Shown: positions 21,901 to 33,699 of the stretch, in pieces | How the letters are laid out: every line of letters begins with the position of its first letter | How positions within the stretch are numbered: position 1 is the stretch's first letter | Program-made: the position numbers and the translations under genes | Assembly: GCA_032718475.1 (NCBI GenBank) | Contig: JAUCBJ010006734.1 | Coordinates: 1 to 49,943, forward strand | Source: Nemertoderma westbladi | Lineage: Eukaryota; Xenacoelomorpha; Nemertodermatida; Nemertodermatidae | Direction: 5' to 3' | DNA length: 49,943 bases | Notes under the pieces: model-generated | Told to the model about the DNA's origin: nothing | The model's input: only the letters and a program-made list of their open reading frames with translations | Database searches by the model: none

Positions 21901-24023
21901 ACCCTACCATGGCTGATCTCATGTCATTCTTAGATGGAGAAGTAAAATTACAGCTCCTAAAGCAGTCCAGAGAGAAGACACCGGAAAACAAGGTAAGTGA
22001 GAAACCCGTTTCTAGGAGAAAGGTAACACCAGTGTGTTATACCGACGACGGCGAAAGCCAGGCTTCTCAAGAAGAGGACAGCGGGAAAGACACTGAAAGA
22101 TCTTATTATGTCAACAAAACGCCTAAAGACGTAAGTAAATTCAAGTCTCGAACCAATGACAGGAGAGAACAGGTAAGAAAAACTCCTCCTACGTCTCCTA
22201 AGAGAATTCATGTAAGAAAGCCCGAAGAAAGAACGAGTGTGCACAACGTTACTCAAAATAAGGTAAGTAACATCAAACCGAAATGTGCGCTGTGTGACGG
22301 GCCCCACCGTTTGAATGTGTGTGATGAATTCCTAAAGAAATCATTAAAGGATAGACGGGAAGTCATGTGGGATAAGCGGTTGTGTTATAATTGCCTCAGA
22401 CAAGGACACCAACGGCGAACCTGTTACTCCGACGCAAGGTGTGCAAAGTGCGGCGCAAAACATCATATCTTGTTGCACACTGAATTCGAACGAAACAGCC
22501 CGAGTCAGGTAAGTGAGTCCGAACTACATGTCCAATTCAGTGATGTGAACGACACTGACCAAAGTTCTGAGATGGAAGGATTCTATACGGACGAATTCTC
22601 CGACGAAAACGAATCCTGTTACCTGATAAATACCGCAGTGTATCGAGCACTTACGTATGAAAAGGACACCGACAGCGAGCTCCCCCTAACTACTTCTGAC
22701 CGACAACCATCTTGGAAAGCACCAACTTCCAATGTAGGAATCCGAGAATTTCCCGTAGTGCAGTTGAGGGTCCACGGACCTGAAAGGAGTTATATAGTGA
22801 ACGCCCTCCTTGACTCCGGTAGCACAGGAACATTCATCGACAAAGAACTAGCCGAAGACATCTTTGCTGGACAACCCAAGTTCCGAACTAAGTTAAACAT
22901 GTCAGGAATTATGCAGGTTTGGAAATCTACAGTAATAGCAGATTATTATGTAGGTGCGTTGTCCACCCCCCAGGATGAACTAGGAGAACACAGTATAAGG
23001 TCAGTAAAAATGGTGGCGATAAAGAACTTCGCTACCAGCCAAGTAGAACCTTATAACTGGGATGAGGACGATTTCACCCAGCAGCTTAAGATACCTAGAT
23101 TCAACACAGACTACCCTGGAGTGCAAATACTCATCGGCCAAAATGCGCATGAGGCGCTTGAGACATTGGAGAAACGGCCTGCTCAACCGCAACCACTACA
23201 AGCCTATGCGGGAAGAACTAGAGTAGGTTGGTACTTTACTGGCCCTTCCCGTAGAACTCTCATGGAAAGGTTACCCAAAGAACGGGTATACCAAGTAAGT
23301 GAATGGGAAGCGGAGAGCAGTGAGGTGGACGACCCAACTGAGGGAACACCATACTCCTCAGATAATGACGATATTAACTCCAATGTAGATCAATGGAGAC
23401 ATTGCCCCGAGACGATTAATCTAGCCGACATCGCTTCCAGAGGAGCAACTCCTCAAGAACTGACAGATACTCCAGACTGGTTAGGTGGACCCGACTTCCT
23501 AAGTAAAGAAGATGAATGGCCTCCCCATCTTACCACGGCTGAGATTAGACAAGCCAAGGGAGCGGAGAAAGTCAAACCTAAAACCCGGACGAGTAAATCA
23601 AGGTTATTTAAACCCGTGATAGATCTGTCTGTACTACACATTGCCAGGGACGACGCTGTGGATCTAAACTCCCCCACCGCGAACCGATCTGTTGTGGAGA
23701 TCAGAGAGAGAGACTGGAGATCTGGAACACCAGACGTCTCGCCGGGACTCTCACCTCTCCTGCCGGGAGCGATGGACCACTATAGATCCTGGAATCGGCT
23801 TTGTAAGGCCGTCGTGTATTTGAAGCGATGTTTCTATCGTCACTATTCCAGGACGAAGAGGAAACCTGGAATTGTATTCGAAACACAACAACTCAATCGC
23901 CCAGTTGGTCGTTTATGTTTACTGGAAAGAGACCGAGAACTGTCCGGAAACTATGGAAGGCAAGATACTCTTCCCACGACCACCTCCCTAATCCAACAAA
24001 CATCTAGGGACTCCCCAACGTAA
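18958..24023 (+). pseudogene. Element A gag-protease ORF, RT/RNase H and integrase deleted
   Basis: It starts at ATG 18958 (MSDTKQNLSDSL). Order: a novel N-terminal domain; an Ala/Glu/Lys/Arg coiled-coil repeat (about 20130-20400); a DUF1759-like gag domain (FNGDEMKWLPFNEYY, about 21450-21700); three Cys/His modules (CALCDGPHRLNVC, CYNCLRQGHQRRTC, CAKCGAKHHILLH; about 22280-22460); a DSG aspartic protease (catalytic GAC at 22812-22814) ending GRTRVGWYFTGP. After about 23370 it jumps to the RNase H tail (WRHCPETINLADIASRG), and after about 23860 from a pre-integrase linker to the DUF5641 end (NRPVGRLCLLERD). RT, most of RNase H and all of integrase are missing, yet the frame stays open for 1278 codons. 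The 5' part is broken: TAG 19648-19650, TGA 19672-19674, and a one-base deletion near 20121, each clear by comparison with element B. Confidence 0.92.
21993..23300 (+). promoter_or_regulatory. Cluster of consensus 5' splice donors in element A gag-protease
   Basis: GTAAGT occurs at 21993 (AAG before it), 22131, 22263 (AAG), 22509 (CAG) and 23295, plus GTAAGA at 22173 (CAG). All five GTAAGT copies are read as codons GTA AGT (Val-Ser), so each possible exon end falls in the same codon phase. Four have positional counterparts in element B. Splicing is inferred, not shown. Confidence 0.5.
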
Positions 24024-25659
24024 CAGCGTCTGGAGTGGGTGTGTGACTATATTATTTTATATTTGTTTTTATTATTTTATATTTATGTATGTATTATTAT
24101 GTAATTTTATTATAATCGTTTTCTTTAATTTTATTTAGTAGAATGTTATTTTAGCGATTATTTAGTAGATTAGTGCAATATATATTCGCGTTTATTACTT
24201 AATTACTTATATATTATATATTTAGTGCGACGGCGAGAAATAATTCTTTTTCTCTTTCCTTACTGTCCGTATTACATTATAAATACGTGACTACAGTAAG
24301 ATGAAATATCCGTACTTATTAAAGTACAATAAAGCTCCTACTATATTCAAGTATTATTGGTAAGTAGAGTATTAGGAATGCAAAGTTCAGATCCTCGTGT
24401 CTCGGCTAAACCAAGCTCTGGGTAGACCTTGGAAACGACTTGCCTCTTCTCACTGACATTGCTTCTTGCGATATTGCTCTCATACCGTATATTAAATAAT
24501 ACATATAGTAGCGTGATGTCCCTTTAACAGTAGCGTAAAACGCAAAATAAATCTGTTAAACCTTTTGACCATCTGTAATTCTAGTCGATTAAGATATCGC
24601 GGCACCCACCGATATACTTGAAAGACAAAATTCTAGAATCAGTGGTTAACGTCCCCAGACAAGTTCTGGAATAAACTGGTGCCCATCCTAAATATTAACT
24701 AGTAATATTTATAAAATCTGTCAAATTTTAGATCCTTTAAAATTCTAGTCTATTAAGATATCGTAGCACTTACCGATACTCTTAAAAAGACAAATTTCCT
24801 AGAATCAAGGATCCCAGTCCCCAGACATGCTCTGGAATAAAATTGTGTCTATTTAATATTAAATAATAAAATTTACGGGAATAAATTTAAATTCATCTTT
24901 TAATGAATTTGATAAATTGTCATTTTTATACAATTTATAACATTCCCAAAATTCCATAAATGAATAGATCATGGGAGCGGAGATTCACCCTATTAAGTGT
25001 ATTAGTGTGCGAGAATCTCCAATATATAGTCAATAGCCGATAAAATTCATAAAATCATGTATAAAGGGGATATTGACAATTAAAGAATTACTATTAAATA
25101 GCATCCCAAATCTGTATGCATGAGAATTACCCTAATTCTACTGCTAGCTTTCCATAATGTCACCATGGCAACAACCACGCTAGAATTAGAAGTGAGTTAA
25201 GAGAACAAAAAAGGCTTGCCCCATTGAATAGCATAAGGAATAAAATAGCACGCTGCTAGTATCCAAGGATACATAATAATAACGTGGCATTCTGGAAGGC
25301 ACTGACTAACGGACAAATGGCCCGAATGTGTGCGATTTGTGACAGTTGTGTGGAATTTGTGCGTTTATAGGTGAATGTTACTACTAAAGTGTGTTTACAG
25401 TAGCGAGTCGCAATTGTGAAAGTAGCCCTAACTCTCCAGTAAGAACCTGAAGTAAATCTAAGCCTTTGGGACGGATGGTGGAGTGACTCGCGCTGGTTGT
25501 TGTGGTCGTTGTGCAGCTACGACGTTGGCGATAGGCACATCAGCGAAAGTACACCAGCGCTGAGGATCTTGCGCTGTCCGGGGGCCGAGAGGGGTAGGCA
25601 GCGACGCCCGCTAGCCTAATTATAACTAATTATAATATTGATAAACTCATATAGCAGCT
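24024..25659 (+). other. Element A noncoding region between pol remnant and accessory ORF
   Basis: AT-rich, with no convincing ORF. It includes a diverged direct repeat of about 164-bp period (units near 24581 and 24745, sharing CTAGTC-ATTAAGATATCG, CCCCAGACA and CTCTGGAATAAA). From about 25030 it matches 1-620 of element E. The last bases before the ATG at 25660 end in AGCAG, a possible splice acceptor. Confidence 0.7.
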
Positions 25660-27018
25660 ATGAGTGAGTTGATAGAAGATGATCTTGGTATCAGGGAGAA
25701 ATATAATCTACCGTTGCAAGCGTTTGTTGATAGATTGATACGCAGCGACGCTAGTCCAACTACTACGGAGGACGATTGTCGTTATATCGAACCGCCGATG
25801 TCCCAGGAGCAACTTACGCGTGAATTGGACTATCGAAAATTCACTGCTCGCTATACGCATCGTAATGGTACGCATATGGACTTCTTAACTACTGGTCATC
25901 CTATCGATTTACACGATACGGACGATGTCGACACCGAAAGGGAAATGGTACTGTTTAAATATCCTACCCAGCGGAGTCGGAACGATAAACTGAAAATCGA
26001 ATGCGAAAATTCTATTCGAAATCGACTCGAAAGAGAAGACGTTAAAGAACCGGATAAACGCAGTAACTCCAACGTATATTTGGAATTCTTGAGAGAAACA
26101 TTGTAAAACCGAATAAATATCACCCGCGTTTCCCCTACAAGACGTGCGTCTTTGGTATTATTGCGATGAATGCCCAAGACCCAACCAACAAACGGAAAGA
26201 CATAAAAATCCGCGGAGACGTTGCTTTAAACACGGTTTTACTCGCTATATTTACAGGAGTTTCGAGCGAAACTTGTTCGATGTATCACCTACGCTCGCTC
26301 GACTCAAACGATCCTTAAATAAACCTATGATCAGAGTTCCGGAATACTCGGTCAGACCTCCTCACTCCCTAGTGAGACCTCAGACTCTTGATCCTAATAG
26401 TATCACGGATCCTCCTGAACTGTACTCATTGTTCAAAGATTTAGTGTTACCCGAACAATTAGTCGGTGGCACTCCGGTTGAGGGCTCCCTAGATATTCGC
26501 CCATCTTACCTAGCCGGATTGGGACGCGGACATCTAATATCGTCATTCAACCGTATCATCGTCCCAGTTTAACCCGATACAACCTGTCACCGAGGCGGAG
26601 GAGAGAGTTGTACGAGACGCGTTGGACACTAATCTTCAAAAGAGCGGAAAATGAACCTACAATTGTTTATAGAAACGTAAATTGCAGCAGCAAGTCCAAG
26701 CGGTAAACGAATTAACTTTATCTCAGTTCGATCAGGAAATCCAGAATCTCTAAGAAAATATCGAACTTGGACGACCCTATTCTCTGCAAGAATTTTGGAC
26801 GAACGCATCCAACGATAAGCGGAGGAAAATCAGCTCGAGGAGAAGCATATCGAAATGGACGAGACATCGACCGTAACCCTAAACCTTCTGATGCAATTGT
26901 ATTGCACCCTTCACCCAGGAATTACAGCCCTCCTAGTAAAGTGGCTCGCCCCAAAGAGAAAAGGACTCTTGCTAGCCTCAAAAAACTGCGTAAACGCCGT
27001 CCGCGCAAGAAAAACTAA
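25660..27018 (+). pseudogene. Accessory zinc-finger ORF of element A (broken)
   Basis: It lies between pol and the 3' LTR. The first frame (25660-26106) begins MSELIEDDLGIREKYNLPLQ and carries the conserved PPMSQEQLTRELDYRKFTAR and TGHPIDLHDTDDVDTEREM blocks found in element E. A second frame (about 26130-26570) has C-x2-C-x16-C-x2-H (YYCDECP...RRRCFKHGF), the same type of cysteine/histidine set as element E but otherwise unlike it. After a decayed stretch, a third frame ends at 27018 with the conserved SPPSKVARPKEKRTLASLKK and a very basic tail. Ends are conserved and the ~830-bp middle is not. I see no membrane segment or signal peptide. Function unknown; nucleic-acid binding is inferred. 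Confidence 0.6.
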
Positions 27019-27096
27019 CTGTTTAGAGTATTTTTATATTTTAGAAACTGTGATTTTTTATATTTTATAGAATTAAATCCCATTTTCTGGGAGCGG

Positions 27097-28585
27097 TGTA
27101 AAAGCTTTTGCGGATGTAACAAGCTATTTTTCTCCGCAATATACCGAGTAGGTATTTTAGCGGACATAACAAGCGATTTTGCCCGCTATGTCTGCATGTG
27201 TGCTTTAGCGGACATAAAAAGCCATTTTTCTCCGCAATAAGCTCAAATACTCTAAACATCGGAACTCAGATGACGACATCTATCAGCTATGTCCACGTAT
27301 AACTTTTTCTTTGTTCTTTGTTCGTTCTTTGTTCGGTCGACCAATCAGAGCGGTTTTCACTCTGTGTTGGACATTGTATACAGAAACTCACGTAATTCAG
27401 TCAGTGTGTATTTTCCCTAAGCCTAGAACACCGGCTGTGGAATATTCTGTGTTTTAGACTTTAGCCAAACATTAGTAGGCTTTGATCATAGAAATGTATA
27501 ACTGTTATCAAACCAAACTGGCATACAGCCCATATCATACCATACATACCTTTCACCGCATTATTTTACTGCTATTTACTGTCGGTTACTAATTACAGTC
27601 CCAATCCCAATAAACATTAACTTGGTCGTTTTGGCGGCCAAAATGACCAAAATCACCAAAAAAAATGTAGTGTATTCCTATGGGCTACTTGGTCGTTTTG
27701 GCGAAGCGATTTAACTCGAATCAGCTCAATCCAGACAGTCTGTCTCCTTGGCCATCCATTTGGTGGATCTGACTAAATGTCGGCTCGCTTTCATTTTTAT
27801 TATTGACAGATTGTTAACTTACCCGGCGCTGAGCCTTGCAGTACTGGAGTCATACCATACATACCATACCATACATGGATATCATACCATACATACCTTT
27901 CACCGCATTATTTTACTGCTATTTACTGTCAGTTACTAATTATATCAGTTGATAGAATATTGTTATATTTGGAGAATATCGATAAATAATCAGAAAACCC
28001 CAATCTTCTTGATATACTGAAGGTTAGAGAGACCGGTTACATATAACAATTGCGACTTACATTAAAGTGGTTTTGGAGTGAATTTAATGCTATTTCATAG
28101 GCCCTACAGGTGTCAGTTGCTGTTCTCTTTATATGTGACTAAAATTAGTGAAGGTCGGCAGATCGGTGTGCAGTATTGTGCGGTAGTGTGCATGAGTGTG
28201 ATAGATAACAAAGCATCTCCTAAAGAATGCGCTTTATACGTGAATCAATAGCCATCCTGTTGTGCTTAGTGTAAGTCATAACTCTGTTTACATACTTAGA
28301 GCGCCACGTCCTAAAGGAACTGTTAATATTTCCCGAAAGTGAATAATATTTGTCAGAGATTATATATTAACGATCAATCGAATAATACAGTAGGCCTATA
28401 CCGCAATAAGGTCAGAGCATCCAAATCCAGTCTCCCGGGTATATCCAGCGGGTGAATGGTCGCGCATAGGCTGGCTTCGGCTAATGTAGTGTATCCAATA
28501 CTCGTCATAGGCTAAAGTCGATTTATAACCTAGAAGACACCTAAATTTGGCAGGTTAAACTGCTAAAGGTCTGAAAGCGCGAACA
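27097..28585 (+). repeat. 3' LTR of element A (L2)
   Basis: Starts TGTAAAAGCTTTTGCGG after the purine-rich tract gggagcgg and ends gcgcGAACA. 1489 bp long, because it contains a 256-bp remnant of the TA-inserted transposon (27596-27851) and a filler/duplication (27852-27945). Otherwise nearly identical to the 5' LTR: about eight differences in the first 490 bp and three in the last 640 bp. Confidence 0.9.
27596..27945 (+). other. Transposon excision/repair scar in the 3' LTR
   Basis: 27596-27851 equals the left 256 bp of the transposon at 11749-12004. It then breaks into short repeats (ataccatacataccatacc) and a second copy of the LTR flank (about 27880-27945 copies 27530-27595 with one mismatch), ending exactly at the empty site taatTAtatcag. 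This is the pattern of a transposon gap repaired incompletely using the flanking sequence as template. Confidence 0.8.
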
Positions 28586-30693
28586 ACCTGGGAACCCAAA
28601 CGAGAAGGGGCCGTCTACAACGAGAGGACGAGTCGGGAGAAGAGAGGGACGAGTCGACACACGACGGCAGTCGACGTGCTGATGTCGCCGGCCAGCCACA
28701 GGCCGAGGGCGACGGACGGCCCACCGGAACGGCGACGGTGGGGCCGCCGGTACGACGCTGGACACGGAGGGATAGAGGAGACGTCGGCGACGAGGACGTC
28801 GGGGTTAACGACCGGCTCCGACGGGCCTACAATGCGACCCGAAAGATTCTGAGAGAAGCCAAAGGAGGGGCCAAGATAGATCAGGTGAAGTTAGAGAAGC
28901 GGCTAGGTGAGTCGAACAAACATTTTGATTACTTAGTGCGCTTTGGGCAGGGAGAACTAGCCGATGAGAGAGCGAGAGGGGTTGCCAGCGAACTGTTTGA
29001 ACTATGGGAATGTAGGGGTATGGAGCCTAGTGTAGTGTACGTAGGGCCATACTTGGTCGATGCCCGGGGAATAAAATTAGTGGGTTGGAGGGGACCGCAG
29101 GAGGGCGAATCCGAGGTTAACCCCGAGGATTCGGTCTCGTCGGTTGGAGAAAGTTCTGGGAGGCGGGGGAAAGTTAGTAGGACGGGAAGGCAGAGGGAGT
29201 CCGTCGTAACCGATAAGTCTGCTACATCCTCCGCAAAAGAAAGACGGGCGCGCGAAATAGATCTGGCGTGCCAACTCGATCTGGCGGCGCTAGACCAGAG
29301 AGAGTTAGAGAGACAGCTAGAGGAAGGGAGTGCGTTGCTAGAGAAGGAAAAAGAGCTGGTTAGAGAGAACAGAGAGAGGGCCGAGAAAGTCGCGAGAAGC
29401 TTTAGGGAGTGCGAGGAAATAGGGAGGATGGAAAGGAAGGAGCAAGAAGAGCACGAGGCGGCGAGTGAGAGTGAACGTAAGGAGCGCGAGGTGAGGGCGG
29501 AGAGTGAATGTAAGGAGCGCGAGGTGAGAGCGGATAATGAGCGAAGAGAGCGCGAGGCGAGACGACTTAAGAGGGTTGCGAGAGAGGCGGAATTAGCCGA
29601 TCAGAGTGCGCTGGAGCATCTGGAGAGAGAGGCAAAGGGGAAGCGTGTGCGGGATGATTTGCATGCCCGCCTAAGGGGGCTTATTCAATATCAAGCCAAA
29701 CAGAAGTGCCGACTGGAACTGGCGCAGATGGGGCTGTCAGAGAGCGAGGCGGGCTCGAGCATTTACGAGGAGCCGGGAGCTAGGGAAATGTTTATTAATA
29801 CCCCACTTACAGGGACTGCACGACAGACCCAGGACTGGTGTGACCATATGGGTGGGGGGGGGGGGGGTAATAATAATACAGTAGATAACGTTAATATTAA
29901 TAGTACCGTATTGGATAACTCTAACCAAACTTTTGTTGCAGGAAATATTTTACCTAGTAGTAGTAATTTAAATTTAAATACAAATAATTCAAATAATCCG
30001 AATAGTCCTAATTCAAATAATCTAAATCTGAATTTACAAAATAATTCAAATAATATAATTACGCAAAATAATTCAAATAATATAATTACGCAAAATAATT
30101 CAAATAATATAATTACGCAAAATAATTCAAATAATCTTATTTCGAACGAACAAAATAATCCCGTTTCTAATTTAGGCGTGCAAAATAATTTAATTGATTT
30201 GGAGGATTTAATCGATTTAACAGATAATGCTGGTAATGGTGCTATTAATATGAACGTGCCGGATGTGCATAGCCCGGTAAACGAGGGCCTGGTAGGCCAC
30301 GTAGTTAGTAGACAGGAAGTGGCGGGGTTGAGTCAACCCGATGAGGGCCTGGTAGGCCACGTAGTTAGTAGGCAGGAAGTGGTGGGGTTGAGTCAACCCG
30401 ATGAGGGCCTGGTAGGCCACGCAGTTAGTAGGCAGGAAGGGGAGGGCCTGGTAGGCCACACAGTAGTAGAGGGAGAGGCGGGGGTGAATAGACCCAGCCG
30501 CAGTAGGGTTAGTGTGTTGACTAGAGAGGGATGTAGAAACGAAGTGAGAGATAGTGAAGTGATAGGTGGCGAGTGGGGGGGGGCTACAGGAGCTCCACAA
30601 CGAGAGATTAGCGGCGAGCGGGGGGGGGGGGGGGCTACAGGAGCCCCACAACGAGAGATTAGCGGCGAGCGGGGGGGGGGGGGCAAAGAGTGA
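28586..30693 (+). pseudogene. Element C gag, first tandem copy
   Basis: The frame is open from the element A junction to 30691 but has no ATG near its start, consistent with its N terminus lying across element A at 11176. It encodes an Arg-rich start, an HFDYLVRFGQGELADERARG segment, VVYVGPYLVDARGIKLVGW, a long Glu/Arg coiled coil (about 29150-29700), a glycine run encoded by G14 (29854-29867), an Asn-rich tract with NNSNNIITQ repeats (about 29940-30200), and three ~60-bp repeats coding EGLVGHVVSRQEV (30283-30460). Three ~50-bp units with runs of 9-15 G (30575-30683) end the frame. Homologous sequence continues out of frame to about 30960. Structural gag-like protein is inferred from position. 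Confidence 0.7.
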
Positions 30694-30965
30694 CCCACAA
30701 GCGTCGGCGGATAATGCGCAGGGCGAATTAGGTGAACCGCAGCACCCGGCGATGGAGAATAATAGGGGGATTGCGAGTATCCCCAGCGGCGTGCGACCGA
30801 GCAGAGAGAGACAGGTTGACGTCGCGAGAGGGCGAGCGACGTGACGTTGAGCCCGATCAGAAGAGGGAAGAAGAACAGTGGAGTTTAACCGGGAGGTCGA
30901 CGAGAGATCTCACGAGCGGGAATACTGCACTGTAGAGAGAAGAAGAGAAGAGAGTAGGTGAGCCA

Positions 30966-33512
30966 GTCTAGACTCTACGATAGACTAGGTGAGTCTAATG
31001 AACACTTCCTATACTTAGTCCATTTCGGACAGGGAGAACTAGCGAAAGAGAGGGCAAGGGGGGTCGCCACGGAACTCACAGAATTGTGGTGATCCGGGGT
31101 GATGGAGGCCAGATTGGTGTACATAGGGCCTTATCTGGTAGATGCGCAGGGAATTAAGTTAGTGGGATGGGCGCGACCGTATGACGGCGAATCCGAGATT
31201 AACCCCGATGATTCGGTGTCATCGGTTAGAACAAACCGGAGTAAGCGGGGGAAAGTTAGTAGGACAGAGAGTGACCGACAAGTCCGCTACATCCTCCGCA
31301 AAAGCAAGAAGGGTGTTGGAGATAGATCTGGCGTGTCAACTAGACATGGTGGCGCTAGACCAGAAAGAATTAGAGAGGCAGTTGGATGAGGGAACTGCGT
31401 TATTAGAGAAAGAGAGGGAATTGGAGAGAGAAAATAAAGAGAGGGCTGAGAGGGTCGCGAGAAACTTTAGAGAGTGTGAGGAGATAGAAATAAGGGAAGG
31501 AAAGGAGCGTGAGGCGAGAGAGACGAACGAGCGTAAAGAGCGAGAGGCGAGGGAGACGAACGAGCGTAAAGAACGAGAGGCGAACGAGCGTAGAGGGCTT
31601 GAGGCGAGGCGGCTTGAGAGGATTGCGAGAGAGGCAGAGTTCGCCGACCAAAGTTTGCGAGAGGATAGAGAGAGAGAGAACGGGAAAGCGTGTGCAGGAC
31701 GATATGCATGCCCGGTTGAGGGGGCTTATGCAGTATCAGGCCAAGCAAAAGCGCCGATTAGAACTGGCGCAGATGGGGCTATCAGAGAGTGAGGAAGTAA
31801 GCGAGGAGCCGGAAGTAATGGAAACGTTTGTTAATACCCCACTTACAGGGACTGGACGACAGACCCAAGACTGGTGTAACCATACGGGTGGGGGGGGGGG
31901 GGGTAATAATAATACGCTAGAAGACGTTAATATTAATAGTACCGTAGTAGATAACCCTAATCAAACTTTCATTGCAGGAAATAATATTTTACCCGATAAT
32001 AGTAATTTAAATCCGAACGATGCTAATTTAAATGTAGGAAATAATTCAAATAATAATCTAGATTCGAATATACAAAGTAATTCAAATAATTTAAACTTAA
32101 ATACGCAAAATAATCTAAATAATAATTTCAATTCAAACAAACAAAATAATCCCGATTCTAATTCAAATATACAGAATAATTTAAATAATAATCCGAATTC
32201 AGCACAGAATAATTCTAATAATTTAAATAATTTAGAAAATAATATTAATAATGGTGCTATTGATATAAACGCGGCAGATGTAGGTGGCCTGGCCAACGAG
32301 AGCCTGGTAGGCCACATAGTTAATATGCAGGGAGTAACGGGGGTGAGAGACTCTGACGGGAGCCTGGTAGGCCACGTAGTTAATACGCAGGGAGTGGTGG
32401 GGTTGAGTCAACCCGATGGGAGCCTGCGATGCAATGCAGTGATAGAGGGAGAGGCGGGGGTGAATAGACACAGCCGCAGTAGAGATAGTGCATCGACTAG
32501 AGGGGGGTGTAGAAGCGAAGCGAGAGGTAGTGAAGTGATAGGTGGCGAGCGGGGGGGGCTGCAGGAGCCCCACAACGAAAGATTAGCGGCGAGAGGGGGG
32601 GGGGGCAGAGAGTGTCCCATAGGCGTCGACAGATAATGCGCGGGGCGAATTAGGTGAACCGCAGCACCCGGCGATGGAGAATAGTAGGGGGATTACGAAT
32701 ATCCCCAGCGGCGTGCGACCGGGTAGAGAGAGAGAGAGGTTGGCATCGCGAGAGGGTGAGCGACGAGACGTCGAGCCCAGTCAGAAGAGGGAAGAAGAAC
32801 AGTGGAGTTTAACCGGGAGGTCGACGAGAGATCTCACGAGCAGGGACGCTACACTGCAGAGAGAAGAAGAGAAGAGAGTAGAAGAAGTGTCGTTGCGAGC
32901 GACAGGAGAGCGAGGACAGATAGCGAGCCGTCGGTAGTAGAGATGGAGTTGGAGAGTCGATGGGGTCGAACTCCGGGAGATTGCCGTCGTCCTGGAGAGA
33001 CGCGACCTGGCGAGGTGTACTATACTCCGAGAGAGGGGTACAGGAGGTACCGATACGAGGACGAGAACAGGAGAGGGGATCGAAGGGAAACTTCCCAAGG
33101 GGATATAGCTGCCGATCGAGGATACGGTAGTCGCAGGGAGGACTTCTTGGATTATTCGAGAAGGTTAAACTTCGGTCCGGAGGGACACATACAGACTGCA
33201 GGACATACTGTAGGCCTTACTGCACATACTATAGGCCATGCCGGGAGAGATAATGTAGGCGATAGGGTAGCGCGGACGATGGGATTAAACCCGGAGGTCG
33301 CGGAGTACATACCGGTAGGTAGGCCAGAAATGGATAGGCCTATACCGGTACCAGCACAACAGTATGACTATAGCATGCAAGGAAATAACATATATCCAGG
33401 GGAAGGGAGAGTTATTGCGGATAGGTGTATGGGCCCAAATATATTAACATCAACCCCAGTACCAAACATACTGGTGGGGGGGGGGGGGCAGGGTGACATT
33501 CCCCCATCATAA
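30966..33512 (+). pseudogene. Element C gag, second tandem copy (frameshifted)
   Basis: About 30966-32880 repeats 28890-30960: the same VYIGPYLVDAQGIKLVGW block (31110-31170), the same coiled coil, the same G14 run (31890-31903), an Asn-rich tract and EGL/ESLVGHIV repeats. The copies differ by many substitutions and indels. At least three frames are needed to follow it (31099-31389, 31181-31792, 31509-32636), so it is frameshifted. Unique gag sequence continues at 32802-33512 with a Tyr/Arg/Asp-rich segment and ends after a G13 run (33476-33488). Confidence 0.7.
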
Positions 33513-33699
33513 TATCAACAATATACTCAAACAGGAATAAGAACATCGAACCCCCTGGATAAGAACAGATCTTGCGACATGGAAATATGGAGGGGGCCGT
33601 TACCCCTAATGATATACCCGACGCAAAGGAGGGCAACAGACAGGACGGGTGGACCGCACCCAACGGGAGAATCTGTACAGCATCCATAGAACCCATTGG

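Larger units (their letters stand above)
11259..28585 (+). mobile_element. Element A: BEL-like retrotransposon nested in element C
   Basis: 17.3 kb in total: 5' LTR 11259-14579 (with a 2.2 kb DNA transposon), leader 14580-18957 (with a 1.9 kb hAT-like insertion), a gag-protease ORF with reverse transcriptase and integrase deleted at 18958-24023, noncoding 24024-25659, an accessory ORF at 25660-27018, and the 3' LTR 27097-28585. It is the same family as elements B and E. Matching LTR parts differ by roughly 1%, similar to the outer element C, so both insertions are young. Confidence 0.88.

Noticed and set aside
25660-27018. Accessory ORF as a retroviral-type envelope gene
   Set aside because: No signal peptide, no hydrophobic anchor and no cleavage-site pattern; it is zinc-binding and basic instead.
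28738-28740. GTG at 28738 as the start of element C gag
   Set aside because: The frame is open upstream to the element A junction, and a well-placed ATG lies at 11176 on the other side of the insertion. Non-ATG initiation is not needed.
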